A stretch of DNA of 64,000 nt from Tropicimonas marinistellae (GCF_001509585.1 NZ_LNCI01000013.1:48173-112172); one strand, 5' to 3'. Shown: positions 1-9,086, counted from the first letter of the stretch. Notes: generated from the letters alone by a model not told the origin. Numbers and translations: made by a program.

Positions 1-645
1 CGGGTCTGGACACGGGCGGAACTGGAGGGCGTTGCGGATTTCGCCCGGCGGCATGATCTTCTGATCATCTCCGACGAGATCCACCACGACCTCGTCTATC
101 CCGGCGCCGCGCATATCCCGATGGCGACGCTGCCGGGGATCGCCGACCGGCTGGTGACGCTGACAGCGCCGTCCAAGACCTTCAACATCGCCGGCTCCCA
201 CACCGGGCAGGTCATCATCGAGGACCCAACGCTTCGCGAACGCTTTGCGCGCCGCATGGCGGGGCTCGGGAAATCGCCGAACTCCTTCGGGCTTGTCATG
301 ACCGAGGCGGCCTATTCGCCCGAGGGCGCGGAATGGGTGGACGCGCTCGTGGCCTATCTGGACGGCAACCGACTGCTCTTCGACGACGCGGTAAACCGGA
401 TCCCGGGGCTGCGCTCCATGCCGATGCAATCGACCTTCCTGGCCTGGGTCGACTTCGCCGGCACCGGAATGGCGCGGGACGAATTCACCGCGCGGGTGGA
501 GAAGCAGGCGCGCATCGCCGCGAACCACGGGCCCACCTTCGGCAAGGGCGGCGAGAGCTACCTGCGGTTCAATTTCGGCACGCAACTGTCCCGCGTTCAC
601 GAGGCGACCGAGCGCCTGGCCGCCGCCTTTGCCGACCTGCAGTGA
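1..645 (+). CDS. patB: PatB/MalY-type cystathionine beta-lyase (PLP aminotransferase fold), 3' part
   Basis: Partial gene: the reading frame is open from base 1, so the start lies outside the window; about 214 residues remain. This is the C-terminal half of a fold-type I PLP enzyme of the MalY/PatB group, which cleaves cystathionine (C-S lyase). Visible are the PLP-contact stretch SDEIHHDLVYPG and the Schiff-base lysine segment APSKTFNIAG, both typical of PatB and not of general aspartate aminotransferases. The stop overlaps the start of the next gene (TGATG), so the two are probably translationally coupled. The exact substrate (cystathionine or another cysteine conjugate) cannot be read from the sequence. 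Confidence 0.85.
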   Translation, partial: RVWTRAELEGVADFARRHDLLIISDEIHHDLVYPGAAHIPMATLPGIADRLVTLTAPSKTFNIAGSHTGQVIIEDPTLRERFARRMAGLGKSPNSFGLVMTEAAYSPEGAEWVDALVAYLDGNRLLFDDAVNRIPGLRSMPMQSTFLAWVDFAGTGMARDEFTARVEKQARIAANHGPTFGKGGESYLRFNFGTQLSRVHEATERLAAAFADLQ

Positions 646-1187
646 TGCCGGGGCTCGGGCACGCCATATTGCTTGCGATGGCACTCGGCCCGCCGGTCAG
701 CCTCGGCCAGTCGTTGTGGGATCGGTTCGAACCCTGGGACATGACCCCGCCCCGGCAACTCACCGGCAGCATAGACCGGATCGAGATCGACAAGCGCCGC
801 CGGGTGATGCGCGCCTATAGCGACGGCAAGATCCGCAAGGTCTACCGCCCGATCTCGCTTGGCTTCGCCCCGGAAGGCGACAAGTTCCAGGAAGGCGACG
901 GGCGCACGCCAGAGGGCATATTCCGCGTAGACCGGCGAAATGCCGACAGCGCCTATCACCTGTCGCTCGGCATCGACTATCCGCAGCCACGGCACCGCGC
1001 CCGCGCGCGCGCGGCCGGCCTGTCGCCCGGCGGCGATATCTTCATTCATGGCCAGCCCAACCAACGCTCCGGCCGTCCCGATCTGCGCGGGGATTGGACC
1101 GCCGGCTGCATCGCCATCAGCGATCCGGACATCGCGGAGCTCTTTCGCTACACGCCCATGGGAACGGTGGTGGAAATCCTGCCCTGA
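645..1187 (+). CDS. L,D-transpeptidase family protein (YkuD/ErfK fold)
   Basis: A 180-residue protein with a short hydrophobic N-terminus (about residues 5-20) consistent with a signal peptide or anchor, followed by a YkuD domain. The catalytic signature is present: H135 in IFIHGQPNQ and the nucleophile C155 in DWTAGCIAI. Such enzymes act on peptidoglycan in the periplasm, forming 3-3 cross-links or attaching proteins. The start at 645 was chosen because it overlaps the preceding stop and places the hydrophobic segment at the N-terminus; a longer frame opening further upstream would overlap patB. A second, distinct YkuD protein lies at 32915. Confidence 0.85.
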   Translation: MPGLGHAILLAMALGPPVSLGQSLWDRFEPWDMTPPRQLTGSIDRIEIDKRRRVMRAYSDGKIRKVYRPISLGFAPEGDKFQEGDGRTPEGIFRVDRRNADSAYHLSLGIDYPQPRHRARARAAGLSPGGDIFIHGQPNQRSGRPDLRGDWTAGCIAISDPDIAELFRYTPMGTVVEILP

Positions 1188-1199
1188 CGGGGCGCGCGC

Positions 1200-1553
1200 C
1201 TACCGCTTTGTCAGCAAGCCGGCGGGCTCCGGCCGTTCCCGGACGAAATCCGCGGCTGGTGCGCGCCGCACCGCCGGGGTCGCGCGCTTCACCTCGAATA
1301 CCCGCTCGCCGCCACTTTCGGACGACGTCACGATCAGCGCCTGGCAGAAATGCTGTCCATCGGAATAGAGATCGACAAGGCCGCGCAGCCTGGGGCTCGT
1401 TTCCACCTTGAGAGAAAACCCGCCATCCCAATGGCGAAGGGTCACATATTCGCGCCCATCCGCGCACACGGTCATGCGGCTCCGGTTGCGCTGGCTCCGT
1501 TTGCGCGCCAGCTCCAGTTCATCCAGCACGGCTCGTGGCAAAAAATCGGTCAT
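1200..1553 (-). CDS. Small conserved protein of unknown function
   Basis: A 117-residue soluble protein (start MTDFLPRAVLDELELARK) that I recognise only as a conserved hypothetical of Rhodobacteraceae. The N-terminal 20 residues form a basic amphipathic helix; the middle is beta-rich (YVTLRHWDGGFSL, GLVDLYSDGQHFCQALIV) and the C-terminal 25 residues are basic and Pro/Ala-rich. No signal peptide or membrane segment is seen. The start at 1553 is supported by GGAGGT placed 8 nt upstream; the frame stays open further upstream without a ribosome site. It lies downstream of the receiver gene on the same strand, about 140 bp away, and converges on the L,D-transpeptidase gene. Confidence 0.7.
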   Translation of the reverse strand: MTDFLPRAVLDELELARKRSQRNRSRMTVCADGREYVTLRHWDGGFSLKVETSPRLRGLVDLYSDGQHFCQALIVTSSESGGERVFEVKRATPAVRRAPAADFVRERPEPAGLLTKR

Positions 1554-1695
1554 CGTTACTACCTCCACACACGCGCCCCATTGGAGCGGCTCCGGTGTGG
1601 CGCTGTCAAGAATTTCGCTGCGTTTCCAGCCAATACGACCGAAAACGCGCCGTTTTTCTTCGAGCCTAGGCACGCGGGGCGTTAACTTTCGAAGC

Positions 1696-2061
1696 TCAAC
1701 GTCCGCCACCACCGTAGTGTTCGACCATCACCGTCAGATCCTCCGGAGACGTCTGCGTCTGCACGTAGGCGCAGGCATTCGGCGCGAGCTGGAAGATCGA
1801 ACCGTCGGAGAAAAAGGTCGTGTTGGTTACGAAGATCACCTTCACATCCGGGAAGCGGTAGGAGGCGAAATCCGACACCGCAAATGCGCTGCCTTCGTCC
1901 AAAACCACATCCAGAACAATCACATCCACGATGTTTTGCCGTAATACTTCGATGGCGGCGTCCTGTCCTCTGACCAGGGTAACCCTATGCCCCTGACGCT
2001 CCAGATGTCTTTTCCACAGCCAACCAAGCTCTCTGTTGCTTTCTACAATCAATACGAGCAT
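1696..2061 (-). CDS. Single-domain response regulator (receiver)
   Basis: A 121-residue stand-alone receiver domain with no output domain. The N-terminal strand MLVLIVESNRE carries only one acidic residue where most receivers have a pair, and the phospho-acceptor is D51 in DVIVLDVVLDEG. The beta4 threonine is in IFVTNTTFF. The lysine that normally follows beta5 is not evident: the segment reads CAYVQTQTSPED. No histidine kinase is nearby, so it is an orphan. It could be a phosphotransfer intermediate or an atypical receiver that is not switched by phosphorylation. Confidence 0.8.
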   Translation of the reverse strand: MLVLIVESNRELGWLWKRHLERQGHRVTLVRGQDAAIEVLRQNIVDVIVLDVVLDEGSAFAVSDFASYRFPDVKVIFVTNTTFFSDGSIFQLAPNACAYVQTQTSPEDLTVMVEHYGGGGR

Positions 2062-2252
2062 GAGCCCTCCGTGCCGCTAAATCCCGGCACTGCTACGTTG
2101 AGCCTAACTGCGCTCAAATTGCTAATCAAAGGTTAACAGAGCAGTCGAATTTATTAACACCTTAATAATCAAGCCGATTTTCGCCTGTACGATGCCACCA
2201 CGATTCCGGTACCAACGCCGCACGGGCCAGTTTCCCAAGGATCGATTCTCGA
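2062..2252. other. AT-richer divergent intergenic region
   Basis: About 190 bp between the minus-strand receiver gene and cobD on the plus strand. It is clearly more AT-rich than its surroundings (for example TTAACAGAGCAG and TTATTAACACC near 2130-2160), so it probably holds divergent promoters. No convincing -35/-10 pair, terminator or small ORF could be fixed by eye. Confidence 0.4.
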
Positions 2253-3230
2253 TTGACCGCGTTGAACGACATCTCCGACAGTCCTCGGGACCACGGCGGC
2301 GGCATCGATGCAGCCGCACAACGCTGGGGCGGGCACAGAGATGCGTGGCTCGATCTGTCGACGGGGATCAATCCGTGCCCTTACCCGCTGCCCGCGCTGC
2401 CAAACGGCGCATGGACAGCGCTGCCGGACGCTGCGGCGCATGCGGCTCTGGTGGCGGCGGCACGGGCGTTCTGGACGGTGCCGCGCGAGCTGGACGTTCT
2501 CCCCTGTCCCGGCGCATCCTCGGCAATTGCACGGCTCCCCACGCTCGGTGCGCCCGGTCGCGTCTACATCCCCCTGCCGACCTACAACGAACATGCGGCC
2601 GCGTTCCATGCGGCGGGGTGGGAGATCGCGACGGACGCCGAGACTTCGGCTGATGCAACGGTTCTCGTTCATCCCAACAATCCCGACGGTCGGTGGTGGA
2701 GCGCGGAGTCGCTTCCGCGCACCGGGTGGCTGGTGCTGGACGAAAGCTTCTGCGATGTGGCTCCCGAACGGAGCCTGGTTTCAGCCGTCGAAAGCCGACC
2801 AAATACGCTGATCCTGAAGAGTTTCGGCAAGTTCTGGGGCCTTGCCGGCCTGCGGCTCGGATTCGTGATCGGTGCGCCGGATCAGGTCGGCCGCTTGCGG
2901 GATAGGATCGGCCCCTGGGCCGTTTCCGGCCCGGCACTCGCCATCGGAACCGCCGCCTTGCGCGACGTGGGCTGGGCCAGCGCAACACGCGCACGGCTCG
3001 CAACAGACGCCGCCCGTCTTGACCACGTCATGCAAACCGCCGGCGCAGCATACGTGGGCGGGACATCGCTCTTTCGGCTTTACGACGTGGGCGACGCGGT
3101 CGCGATGCAGGAACGGCTCGCTGCCGCCCATATCTGGACCCGGCGCTTTCCCTATTCGGACAGCTGGCTTCGCCTGGGCCTGCCAGGGTGCGAGGCCGAC
3201 TGGAACCGGTTGGAATCCGCGCTCGGATAG
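2253..3230 (+). CDS. cobD: L-threonine-O-3-phosphate decarboxylase (cobalamin nucleotide-loop branch)
   Basis: A 325-residue fold-type I PLP enzyme related to histidinol-phosphate aminotransferase. It makes (R)-1-amino-2-propanol phosphate for the aminopropanol arm of cobalamin. Recognised from the N-terminal DHGGGIDAAAQRWGG and LDLSTGINPCPYP, the VHPNNPDGRWW substrate loop, LDESFCDV and the PLP-lysine segment LILKSFGKFWGLAGLRLGF. Naming is confused across species (cobC in some alphaproteobacteria). The start is uncertain: TTG codons occur at 2253 and 2262, with AAGG some 12 nt upstream of the first. No other cobalamin gene is in the window, so it is separated from the rest of that pathway. 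Confidence 0.85.
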   Translation: MTALNDISDSPRDHGGGIDAAAQRWGGHRDAWLDLSTGINPCPYPLPALPNGAWTALPDAAAHAALVAAARAFWTVPRELDVLPCPGASSAIARLPTLGAPGRVYIPLPTYNEHAAAFHAAGWEIATDAETSADATVLVHPNNPDGRWWSAESLPRTGWLVLDESFCDVAPERSLVSAVESRPNTLILKSFGKFWGLAGLRLGFVIGAPDQVGRLRDRIGPWAVSGPALAIGTAALRDVGWASATRARLATDAARLDHVMQTAGAAYVGGTSLFRLYDVGDAVAMQERLAAAHIWTRRFPYSDSWLRLGLPGCEADWNRLESALG

Positions 3231-3429
3231 GGCGCTGCCCTGAGGCGCTGCCACTGCGCTTACCGCACGGATCGCACAGAACGGGTCTGGCGCCGCCCCC
3301 TCGCCTCTGCCAGACTATGCGCGGCCGGGGCGATGGCGTCGCCCCAATCCGCGCCCATTCCGTCCTGAACGCCGGGACCTTTCTTGCGAGGGGTCCAATG
3401 CACGTGCGGCCCCGAACGGAGGTCGACAC

Positions 3430-4641
3430 ATGACGACAGATCGTCCCCAATCCTATCGGATTCACAATGGCGAGAAGGCGGCCCTGCCATTCACGGACGC
3501 CGAATACGCGCAGCGGCTTGCGGGCCTGCGGCAGCGCATGGCGGAGCACGGCGTTGACGCCTGCGTCTTCACCTCGATGCACAACATCGCCTATTACTCC
3601 GGCTTCCTCTATTGCAGCTTCGGTCGCCCCTACGGCCTCGTTGTCACGCCCGGCGACTGCGTGACCGTCTCCGCCGGCATCGACGCCGGCCAGCCCTGGC
3701 GCCGTTCGGTGGGCGACAACGTCACCTACACCGACTGGACACGGGACAACTTCTGGCGGGCCGTCCGGGACATCGCCGGAACCGGTGCGGTCGTCGGTCT
3801 GGAGGAGGATCACCTCACACTTCAGCAGATGGGCAAGCTGCAAGCCTTCCTCACACCCCGATCGGCCGTGGATATGTCCGGCATCTGCATGGCGCAGCGG
3901 ATGCGCAAAAGCGCCGCCGAGATCGCGCTCATCCGCGCCGGGGCGGCCGTGGCGGATGCCGGCGGCTATGCCATCCGCGAGATGCTGCGCGAAGGTGTCC
4001 GCGAGATCGACGTCGCCATGGCAGGACGCGACGCGATGGAGCTGGAAATCGCCGAACGCTTCCCCGAGGCCGAGTATCGCGATACCTGGGTCTGGTTCCA
4101 GTCCGGTCTCAATACCGATGGCGCCCACAACCCGGTCACCGGCCGCAGGCTTCAACGCGGCGACATTCTCTCGCTGAATACCTTCCCGATGATTTCCGGC
4201 TACTACACGGCGCTTGAGCGGACCATGTTCCTCGGCGAGGTCGATGCGGCCTCTCTGGCAATCTGGGAGGCCAATGTCGCGGCACACGAACTGGGGATTT
4301 CGCTGCTGAAACCGGGGGCGTCCTGCGCGGAGGTCACATCCGCCATCAACGCCTTCTTCGCCGAACGCGACCTGTTGCAGTACCGCACCTTCGGCTACGG
4401 CCACTCCTTCGGCGTGCTGTCCCATTATTACGGGCGGGAGGCCGGGCTGGAGCTGCGCGAGGACATCGACACGGTTCTGGAGCCCGGCATGGTGATCTCG
4501 ATGGAGCCGATGCTCACCCTGCCCCAGGGCATGCCGGGCGCCGGCGGCTACCGGGAGCACGACATCCTGGTCATCACCGAGGACGGCAACGAGGACATCA
4601 CCGGCTATCCATTCGGCCCGGGGTTCAACGTCGTCGGATGA
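3430..4641 (+). CDS. Creatinase (creatine amidinohydrolase)
   Basis: 403 residues, the usual length for creatinase, which hydrolyses creatine to sarcosine and urea. It has the M24 'pita-bread' fold but not the full metal-ligand set of aminopeptidases. Long stretches match my memory of the Pseudomonas enzyme: TSMHNIAYYSGFLYCSFGRPY, WFQSGLNTDGAHNPVT with the catalytic histidine at residue 233, LQYRTFGYGHSFG, and EPGMVISMEPM. GGAGG lies 7 nt before the ATG. No creatininase, sarcosine oxidase or creatine transporter is adjacent, so the pathway is incomplete here. A related M24 amidinohydrolase is the main alternative. Confidence 0.85.
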   Translation: MTTDRPQSYRIHNGEKAALPFTDAEYAQRLAGLRQRMAEHGVDACVFTSMHNIAYYSGFLYCSFGRPYGLVVTPGDCVTVSAGIDAGQPWRRSVGDNVTYTDWTRDNFWRAVRDIAGTGAVVGLEEDHLTLQQMGKLQAFLTPRSAVDMSGICMAQRMRKSAAEIALIRAGAAVADAGGYAIREMLREGVREIDVAMAGRDAMELEIAERFPEAEYRDTWVWFQSGLNTDGAHNPVTGRRLQRGDILSLNTFPMISGYYTALERTMFLGEVDAASLAIWEANVAAHELGISLLKPGASCAEVTSAINAFFAERDLLQYRTFGYGHSFGVLSHYYGREAGLELREDIDTVLEPGMVISMEPMLTLPQGMPGAGGYREHDILVITEDGNEDITGYPFGPGFNVVG

Positions 4642-4647
4642 ACCGCG

Positions 4648-5784
4648 TTACTCGGAGCGCAACACGCCCGCCAGCAGCGTGATCAACAGCGACAACCCGG
4701 CGAGAAGCGTGAACGCGGCGCGCAGGGAGGCTGTTTCGGCGATGAACCCGATGATCGGCGGCGCCAGCAGGATCGCGCTGTACCCCAGCGTGGCCACGCT
4801 GGCGATCGCCTGCCCCGGCGGCACATCCGGATCGCGGGCGGCCCGGCTGAAGGCGAGCGGGTAGACGGCCGCATATCCCACGCCCATCAGTCCGAATCCC
4901 GCCAATGCGACGCCGAGCCCGGGCGCCAGGATGACAAGCAGCAGGCCGGCGACGGCGGCAAGCCCGCTGGCCCGCGCCACCGTCACCGGGCCAAGCCACG
5001 TCACCAGCCGATCCACCGTCAGCCGCATCGCGACCATCACCACGGAAAACACGGTGAACCCGAGCGCCGCGCGTGCCTCCGTCGCGCCGATATCCTTGAG
5101 CAGGTAGACAGCACTCCAGTCGGCCACCGCTCCCTCGCCCGCACCCGATGCCAAAGCCATGAGACCGACCAGGACCAAAACCCCCCGCGGCAAGGCAAAC
5201 GCGGGCGCGTCCGGATCGTGCGGCTGCGTGACGGAGGTCCAGGGGATATAGGCGAACCACAGGAAAAAAGCGCCGAAGACGATCGCGGCCAGCGCGAAAT
5301 GCGTCGTGACCGACAGCCCCAGCCCGGTCGCGAGCGCTCCCGCGGCGGCCCCGGTCCCTGTCCCGAGGCTCCACATGGCGTGAAACGAGGACATCACCGA
5401 GCGCCCCATGTGCTTTTCCACCTCGGTGGCCCAGCTGTTCATCGTGACGTCCATCGACCCGTGGCACATGCCGAAAAACAGCATCGCGCCGGCAAGCCAG
5501 ATCGGCCCGGGCGCCAGCGCGAGCAAAACCAGCGACAGCAGGTAGACCCAGCTGAGGCGATGCGTCACCGTCACGGCCCCCATCCGGTCGGCAAGACGCC
5601 CCGCCAACGGGAAGGATATCAGCGCGCCGACGCCCATGACCAACAACAACAGCCCGAAGCGCCCCTCGGAGAGCCCGTGTGTCTCCATCACGGCCGGGAT
5701 GCGCGACGCCCAGGACCCGAGCAAGACGCCGTTAAGCGCAAATGTCGCCGCGACGGCCCGCCACGGGGTTCGAATGTCAGGCAT
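4648..5784 (-). CDS. MFS transporter (YbjJ-like)
   Basis: A 378-residue integral membrane protein with about 12 hydrophobic segments and the MFS loop signature after TM2 (PLAGRLADRMGAV). The segment SMDVTMNSWATEVEKHMGRSVMSSFHAMWSLG is typical of the YbjJ/FucP-like branch, suggesting a sugar or polyol as substrate, but this is not proven. The start MPDIRTPWRAV at 5784 overlaps the end of the DeoR gene by 8 bp, showing translational coupling; an upstream extension of the frame would run into that gene. It belongs with the DeoR regulator at the end of the minus arm of the sugar-acid region. Confidence 0.85.
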   Translation of the reverse strand: MPDIRTPWRAVAATFALNGVLLGSWASRIPAVMETHGLSEGRFGLLLLVMGVGALISFPLAGRLADRMGAVTVTHRLSWVYLLSLVLLALAPGPIWLAGAMLFFGMCHGSMDVTMNSWATEVEKHMGRSVMSSFHAMWSLGTGTGAAAGALATGLGLSVTTHFALAAIVFGAFFLWFAYIPWTSVTQPHDPDAPAFALPRGVLVLVGLMALASGAGEGAVADWSAVYLLKDIGATEARAALGFTVFSVVMVAMRLTVDRLVTWLGPVTVARASGLAAVAGLLLVILAPGLGVALAGFGLMGVGYAAVYPLAFSRAARDPDVPPGQAIASVATLGYSAILLAPPIIGFIAETASLRAAFTLLAGLSLLITLLAGVLRSE

Positions 5785-6544
5785 GTCGGATCTCCAGACC
5801 GGTTTCGGCAAGCGGGGCCGTCTTGGCGCCGCCCGCGTCGGTGACAAGTACATCAAGCGCGTCGCAGGGCAGAACCCGATGCCGCGCGCGGCGGCCAAGC
5901 TTCGGCTCGCCCGTCAGCACGGCGGTCTTGCGGCTCGCGCCATGCATCGCGCGCCGCACCGCCGCCTCGTCCAGATCGTCGGCAGACAATCCGAACGCCG
6001 CATCCAGGCCGCAGGCGCCCAGAAAGCACACATCGACCGAGACATTCGAAATCGCCTCGCATGTGCCCTGCCCGACAGCGATGCCGCCAAACGCCGACAG
6101 GCGCCCGCCGATCAGAAGCGTCTCGATCCCTGCCGCAAGCGTCGCCGTGGCCACCACGGGCGCCGGTGTCACGACGAGCGACCGCGGCAGCGGTGGCAGG
6201 GTCGCGGCCAGCTTCGCCACCGTCGTTCCGCCATCGAGCATCAGCACCATGCCATCTTCGATCAGTCCAAGCGCCGCGGCGGCAATGCGCTCCGCGGCCG
6301 GGCTGGGGGTGCGTATCCGCGTTGACATGGGGTCGGAAACCGGCATGACCGGCAGCGCGCCGCCGCGCACGCGCTGAACCATACCGGCGGCTTCCAGCGC
6401 CAGCAGATCGCGCCGGATCGTATCCACCGACACGCCGAATTCCTCGGCCAGGGTGCCAAGCACGAGAGGCGCGCCGGACGTTGCGCGCACCCGCAGGATC
6501 GCCTGCCGGGCTTCGGGCGAATTTAGGAGCGTTTCGGGTGCCAC
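5777..6544 (-). CDS. DeoR/GlpR-family transcriptional regulator
   Basis: A 255-residue repressor with a DeoR-type winged helix (about residues 8-60: SPEARQAILRVRA, LAEEFGVSVDTIRRDLLALEAAGMVQRVRGGA) and a C-terminal sugar-phosphate sensor domain (LMLDGGTTVAKLA, LLIGGRLSAFGG). The GTG start at 6544 is preferred over a longer frame to 6646: it gives the family's normal length, has AGGA about 8 nt upstream, and removes an odd Cys-rich extension. It is coupled to the downstream MFS gene and lies about 140 bp from the hydroxyacid dehydrogenase gene. It probably represses its own operon and perhaps the neighbouring catabolic genes, with a phosphorylated sugar as inducer. Confidence 0.85.
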   Translation of the reverse strand: MAPETLLNSPEARQAILRVRATSGAPLVLGTLAEEFGVSVDTIRRDLLALEAAGMVQRVRGGALPVMPVSDPMSTRIRTPSPAAERIAAAALGLIEDGMVLMLDGGTTVAKLAATLPPLPRSLVVTPAPVVATATLAAGIETLLIGGRLSAFGGIAVGQGTCEAISNVSVDVCFLGACGLDAAFGLSADDLDEAAVRRAMHGASRKTAVLTGEPKLGRRARHRVLPCDALDVLVTDAGGAKTAPLAETGLEIRHA

Positions 6545-6683
6545 TGCCGATTCCTGCAATATTTTGCCGACAAATGCAGCGTTTTGCACCGAATTGCAAC
6601 ATGTTCTTTCGCAGGAGTCGGAACACGCCCTCGCGGAGCGCTCCACCCAGACGCTGGATCGGAGGTGGAGCCCGGCGGATCGT

Positions 6684-7817
6684 TCAGTCTGACCTGCGAA
6701 GGTCCGCGATCGACGCAGCGCCGTATTGGATCATGTTGGTCTCAAGGTCCGCCCGCAGAATGTCGTACACATGATCGCCCCCACGGGCGCCAAGCGCGGC
6801 GGTTCCATAGAGGAAACCGCGCCCGAGCAGGCAAAAATCGGCGCCGAGATGCAGCGCCCGCATGATGTCGAGGCCGCTCTCGATCCCACTGTCGAACAGG
6901 ATTCGCAGCTTGCCGCCCACGGCTGCGACGATCTCGGGCAGAACCTCGATCGTGGGCGGAGCGGCATCGAACTGACGCCCGCCGTGGTTCGATACCACGA
7001 TCCCATCGACCCCGGCCTCAACCGCAAGATGCGCATCCTCCGTCGACAGCACGCCCTTGAGGACCATCGGACCTTTCCACATGTCCCGCAGTTGCCGCAG
7101 CATCTCCCAGTCCGGCCGCCCGTCGACAACCTGCCCGACAAGCCGCGCCGCGCCGGCAAAGGACTTGGTCGGAAAGTAGGTTTCCAGCGTGCGGAACTTG
7201 GGAATGCCGTGCCGCAGCGTGGCCAGCGACCACGTCGGGCGTATCGCGGCCCGAAACAGCGTCGCTGGCGTGAATTTCGGCGGCACGGAGACCCCGGCAA
7301 CCAGTTGCCGCTCCCGGCGGCTGCCAACAGGCACGTCGACCGTGACCACGAGGACCGTGAATCCGCTATCGGCCGCACGCTTGAGCAGATCGGCGCGGAT
7401 CTCCGGGTCCACCGGCGTGTAGAGTTGAAACCAGCCATTGCCCGCCGCCAGTGGCCCGATGACCTCGGGGGATTCATTGGCGGTGGTACTGAGCGCGTAG
7501 GGCATGTTCTTCCGCGCCGCGGTTTCCGCAAGGAAGATCTCGGTTCGGGGCCACATCAACCCCGAGAGCCCAACCGGCCCGGCGCCGAAGGGAACGGAGT
7601 AGCGCCGGCCGAACAGCTCTGTCGAAAGGTCCAGCGAGAACCGGCCTTTCAGGATTCGCGGCACCATCTCCACGGCATTCATCGCGTCGCGATTGCGCTT
7701 CAGCAGCGCCTCGTGCCCCGTTCCGCTCGCAAGATACTCCCAGGCGAAAAACGGCGCGCGCCGCCGCGCCCGCTCCGCAAGATACGGGATCGACGGGTAA
7801 CGGTTTTCCATGGACAT
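6684..7817 (-). CDS. lldD: FMN-dependent alpha-hydroxyacid dehydrogenase (LldD-like)
   Basis: A 377-residue TIM-barrel flavoprotein of the L-lactate dehydrogenase/glycolate oxidase family. The catalytic histidine is H278 in GIVVSNHGGRQFD, followed by the FMN phosphate loop ILFDSGIESGLDIMRAL and GADFCLLGRGFLYG. The start at 7817 has GGAGG at an 8-nt spacing; a longer upstream frame has no ribosome site. It follows uxuA by 57 bp on the same strand and is likely cotranscribed. The context suggests a sugar-acid-derived 2-hydroxyacid instead of, or as well as, L-lactate; the symbol marks the family only. Confidence 0.85.
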   Translation of the reverse strand: MSMENRYPSIPYLAERARRRAPFFAWEYLASGTGHEALLKRNRDAMNAVEMVPRILKGRFSLDLSTELFGRRYSVPFGAGPVGLSGLMWPRTEIFLAETAARKNMPYALSTTANESPEVIGPLAAGNGWFQLYTPVDPEIRADLLKRAADSGFTVLVVTVDVPVGSRRERQLVAGVSVPPKFTPATLFRAAIRPTWSLATLRHGIPKFRTLETYFPTKSFAGAARLVGQVVDGRPDWEMLRQLRDMWKGPMVLKGVLSTEDAHLAVEAGVDGIVVSNHGGRQFDAAPPTIEVLPEIVAAVGGKLRILFDSGIESGLDIMRALHLGADFCLLGRGFLYGTAALGARGGDHVYDILRADLETNMIQYGAASIADLRRSD

Positions 7818-7874
7818 CGGGTAATCCTCCGTCAGCCCCGCAATTCCTTGCGGCACACGCGGGGCCGCTTGGCG

Positions 7875-9086
7875 CTAGGCCGCCTCGGTTGCATGCGACA
7901 GGGCGGCAACGATGCCGCGCAGTTCCGCAAGCCCCTTCAGGCGCCCGATGGCCGGATATCCGGGCTGCGCCTGTCGCTTCTGATCGTCGAGGATGTCCTG
8001 GCCGTGATCGGGCCGGAAGGGAATGGACCAATCCGCCCGCCCTGCCGCGCGCCGCCGGGCTTCCTCGGCCAGCGCCGCCCTGACAAGCGCAACCATGTCG
8101 GTGCCGCCGCCCAGATGCTCCGCTTCGTGGAACGAACAGGGCGTGCCCTCTGACTCCCGGGTGACATTGCGCAAATGCAGGAAATGTACCCGGTCGCCCA
8201 GGCGCTCCATCATTCCCGACAGATCGTTGTCCGGCCGCGCGCCGAGCGAGCCGGAGCAGAGCGTGATCCCGTTCGAGGGCAAATCCACAGCCTTTACCAG
8301 CCACGAGTAATCCGCCTCGGTCGACATGATTCGCGGCAGTCCGAGCAGTGGAAACGGCGGATCGTCCGGGTGGCAGCAAAGCCGAAGGCCCAGTTCCTGC
8401 GCCAGCGGCGCAACCTCTTCCAGAAATGCGGCCATGTGGGCGCGCAGACGGTCCGCACCGATGCTGCTGTATTCGGCCAGGTGGGCGCGCACATCGTCCA
8501 GCGTGAAGGATTCCGCCGCGCCCGGCAGGCCGAAGACGACGTTCCGCGCCAGCGCATCCCGTTGCGCATCGTCCATCGCCGCATTTCGCTCGGCGGCGAG
8601 CGCCCGCACCTCTTCGGGAAAATCGTCCTCTGCCCCCTTGCGTTGAAGGGTGAACAGGTCGAAAGCCGCGAAATCGGCCAGATCGAACCGCATGCAGGTC
8701 GCGCCGGTCGGCAGGCGATAGGCAAGGTCGGTCCGCGTCCAGTCGAGCACCGGCATGAAGTTGTAGCAGATCACCTCGATCCCGGCCGCTGCCAGATTGC
8801 GCAGGCTGGTCCGGTAGTTGTCGATATGCGTCCGCCAGTCGCCCGATTGCTTCTTGATGTCCTCCGACACCGGAAGGCTTTCGACCACATCCCAGGTCAA
8901 TGTCGACGCGGCGCCACCGGACAATGTCGCGATCTGGGCCTTCCGGGTCTCGATCTCGTCGGCAGTCCAGACGTCCCCGGTTGGCACGTGGTGGAGTGCA
9001 GAGACGATCCCCTCGGCGCCGGCCTGCCGCACATCGTCGATCGACACGAGATCCTTCGGACCGAACCAACGCCACGTCTGTCTCAT
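7875..9086 (-). CDS. uxuA: Mannonate dehydratase
   Basis: 403 residues, normal for UxuA, which dehydrates D-mannonate to 2-keto-3-deoxy-D-gluconate in hexuronate catabolism. Diagnostic segments are the N-terminal TWRWFGPKDLVSIDDVRQAGAEGIVSALHH, ICYNFMPVLDWTRTDL, LCCHPDDPPFPLLGLPRIMS, ITLCSGSLGARPDNDL and PDHGQDILDD, which supply metal ligands of this xylose-isomerase-like barrel. AAGGAGGA lies just upstream of the ATG. It is the first gene of the minus arm, divergent from the GntR-TRAP operon. No fructuronate reductase (uxuB) is in the window. Confidence 0.92.
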   Translation of the reverse strand: MRQTWRWFGPKDLVSIDDVRQAGAEGIVSALHHVPTGDVWTADEIETRKAQIATLSGGAASTLTWDVVESLPVSEDIKKQSGDWRTHIDNYRTSLRNLAAAGIEVICYNFMPVLDWTRTDLAYRLPTGATCMRFDLADFAAFDLFTLQRKGAEDDFPEEVRALAAERNAAMDDAQRDALARNVVFGLPGAAESFTLDDVRAHLAEYSSIGADRLRAHMAAFLEEVAPLAQELGLRLCCHPDDPPFPLLGLPRIMSTEADYSWLVKAVDLPSNGITLCSGSLGARPDNDLSGMMERLGDRVHFLHLRNVTRESEGTPCSFHEAEHLGGGTDMVALVRAALAEEARRRAAGRADWSIPFRPDHGQDILDDQKRQAQPGYPAIGRLKGLAELRGIVAALSHATEAA

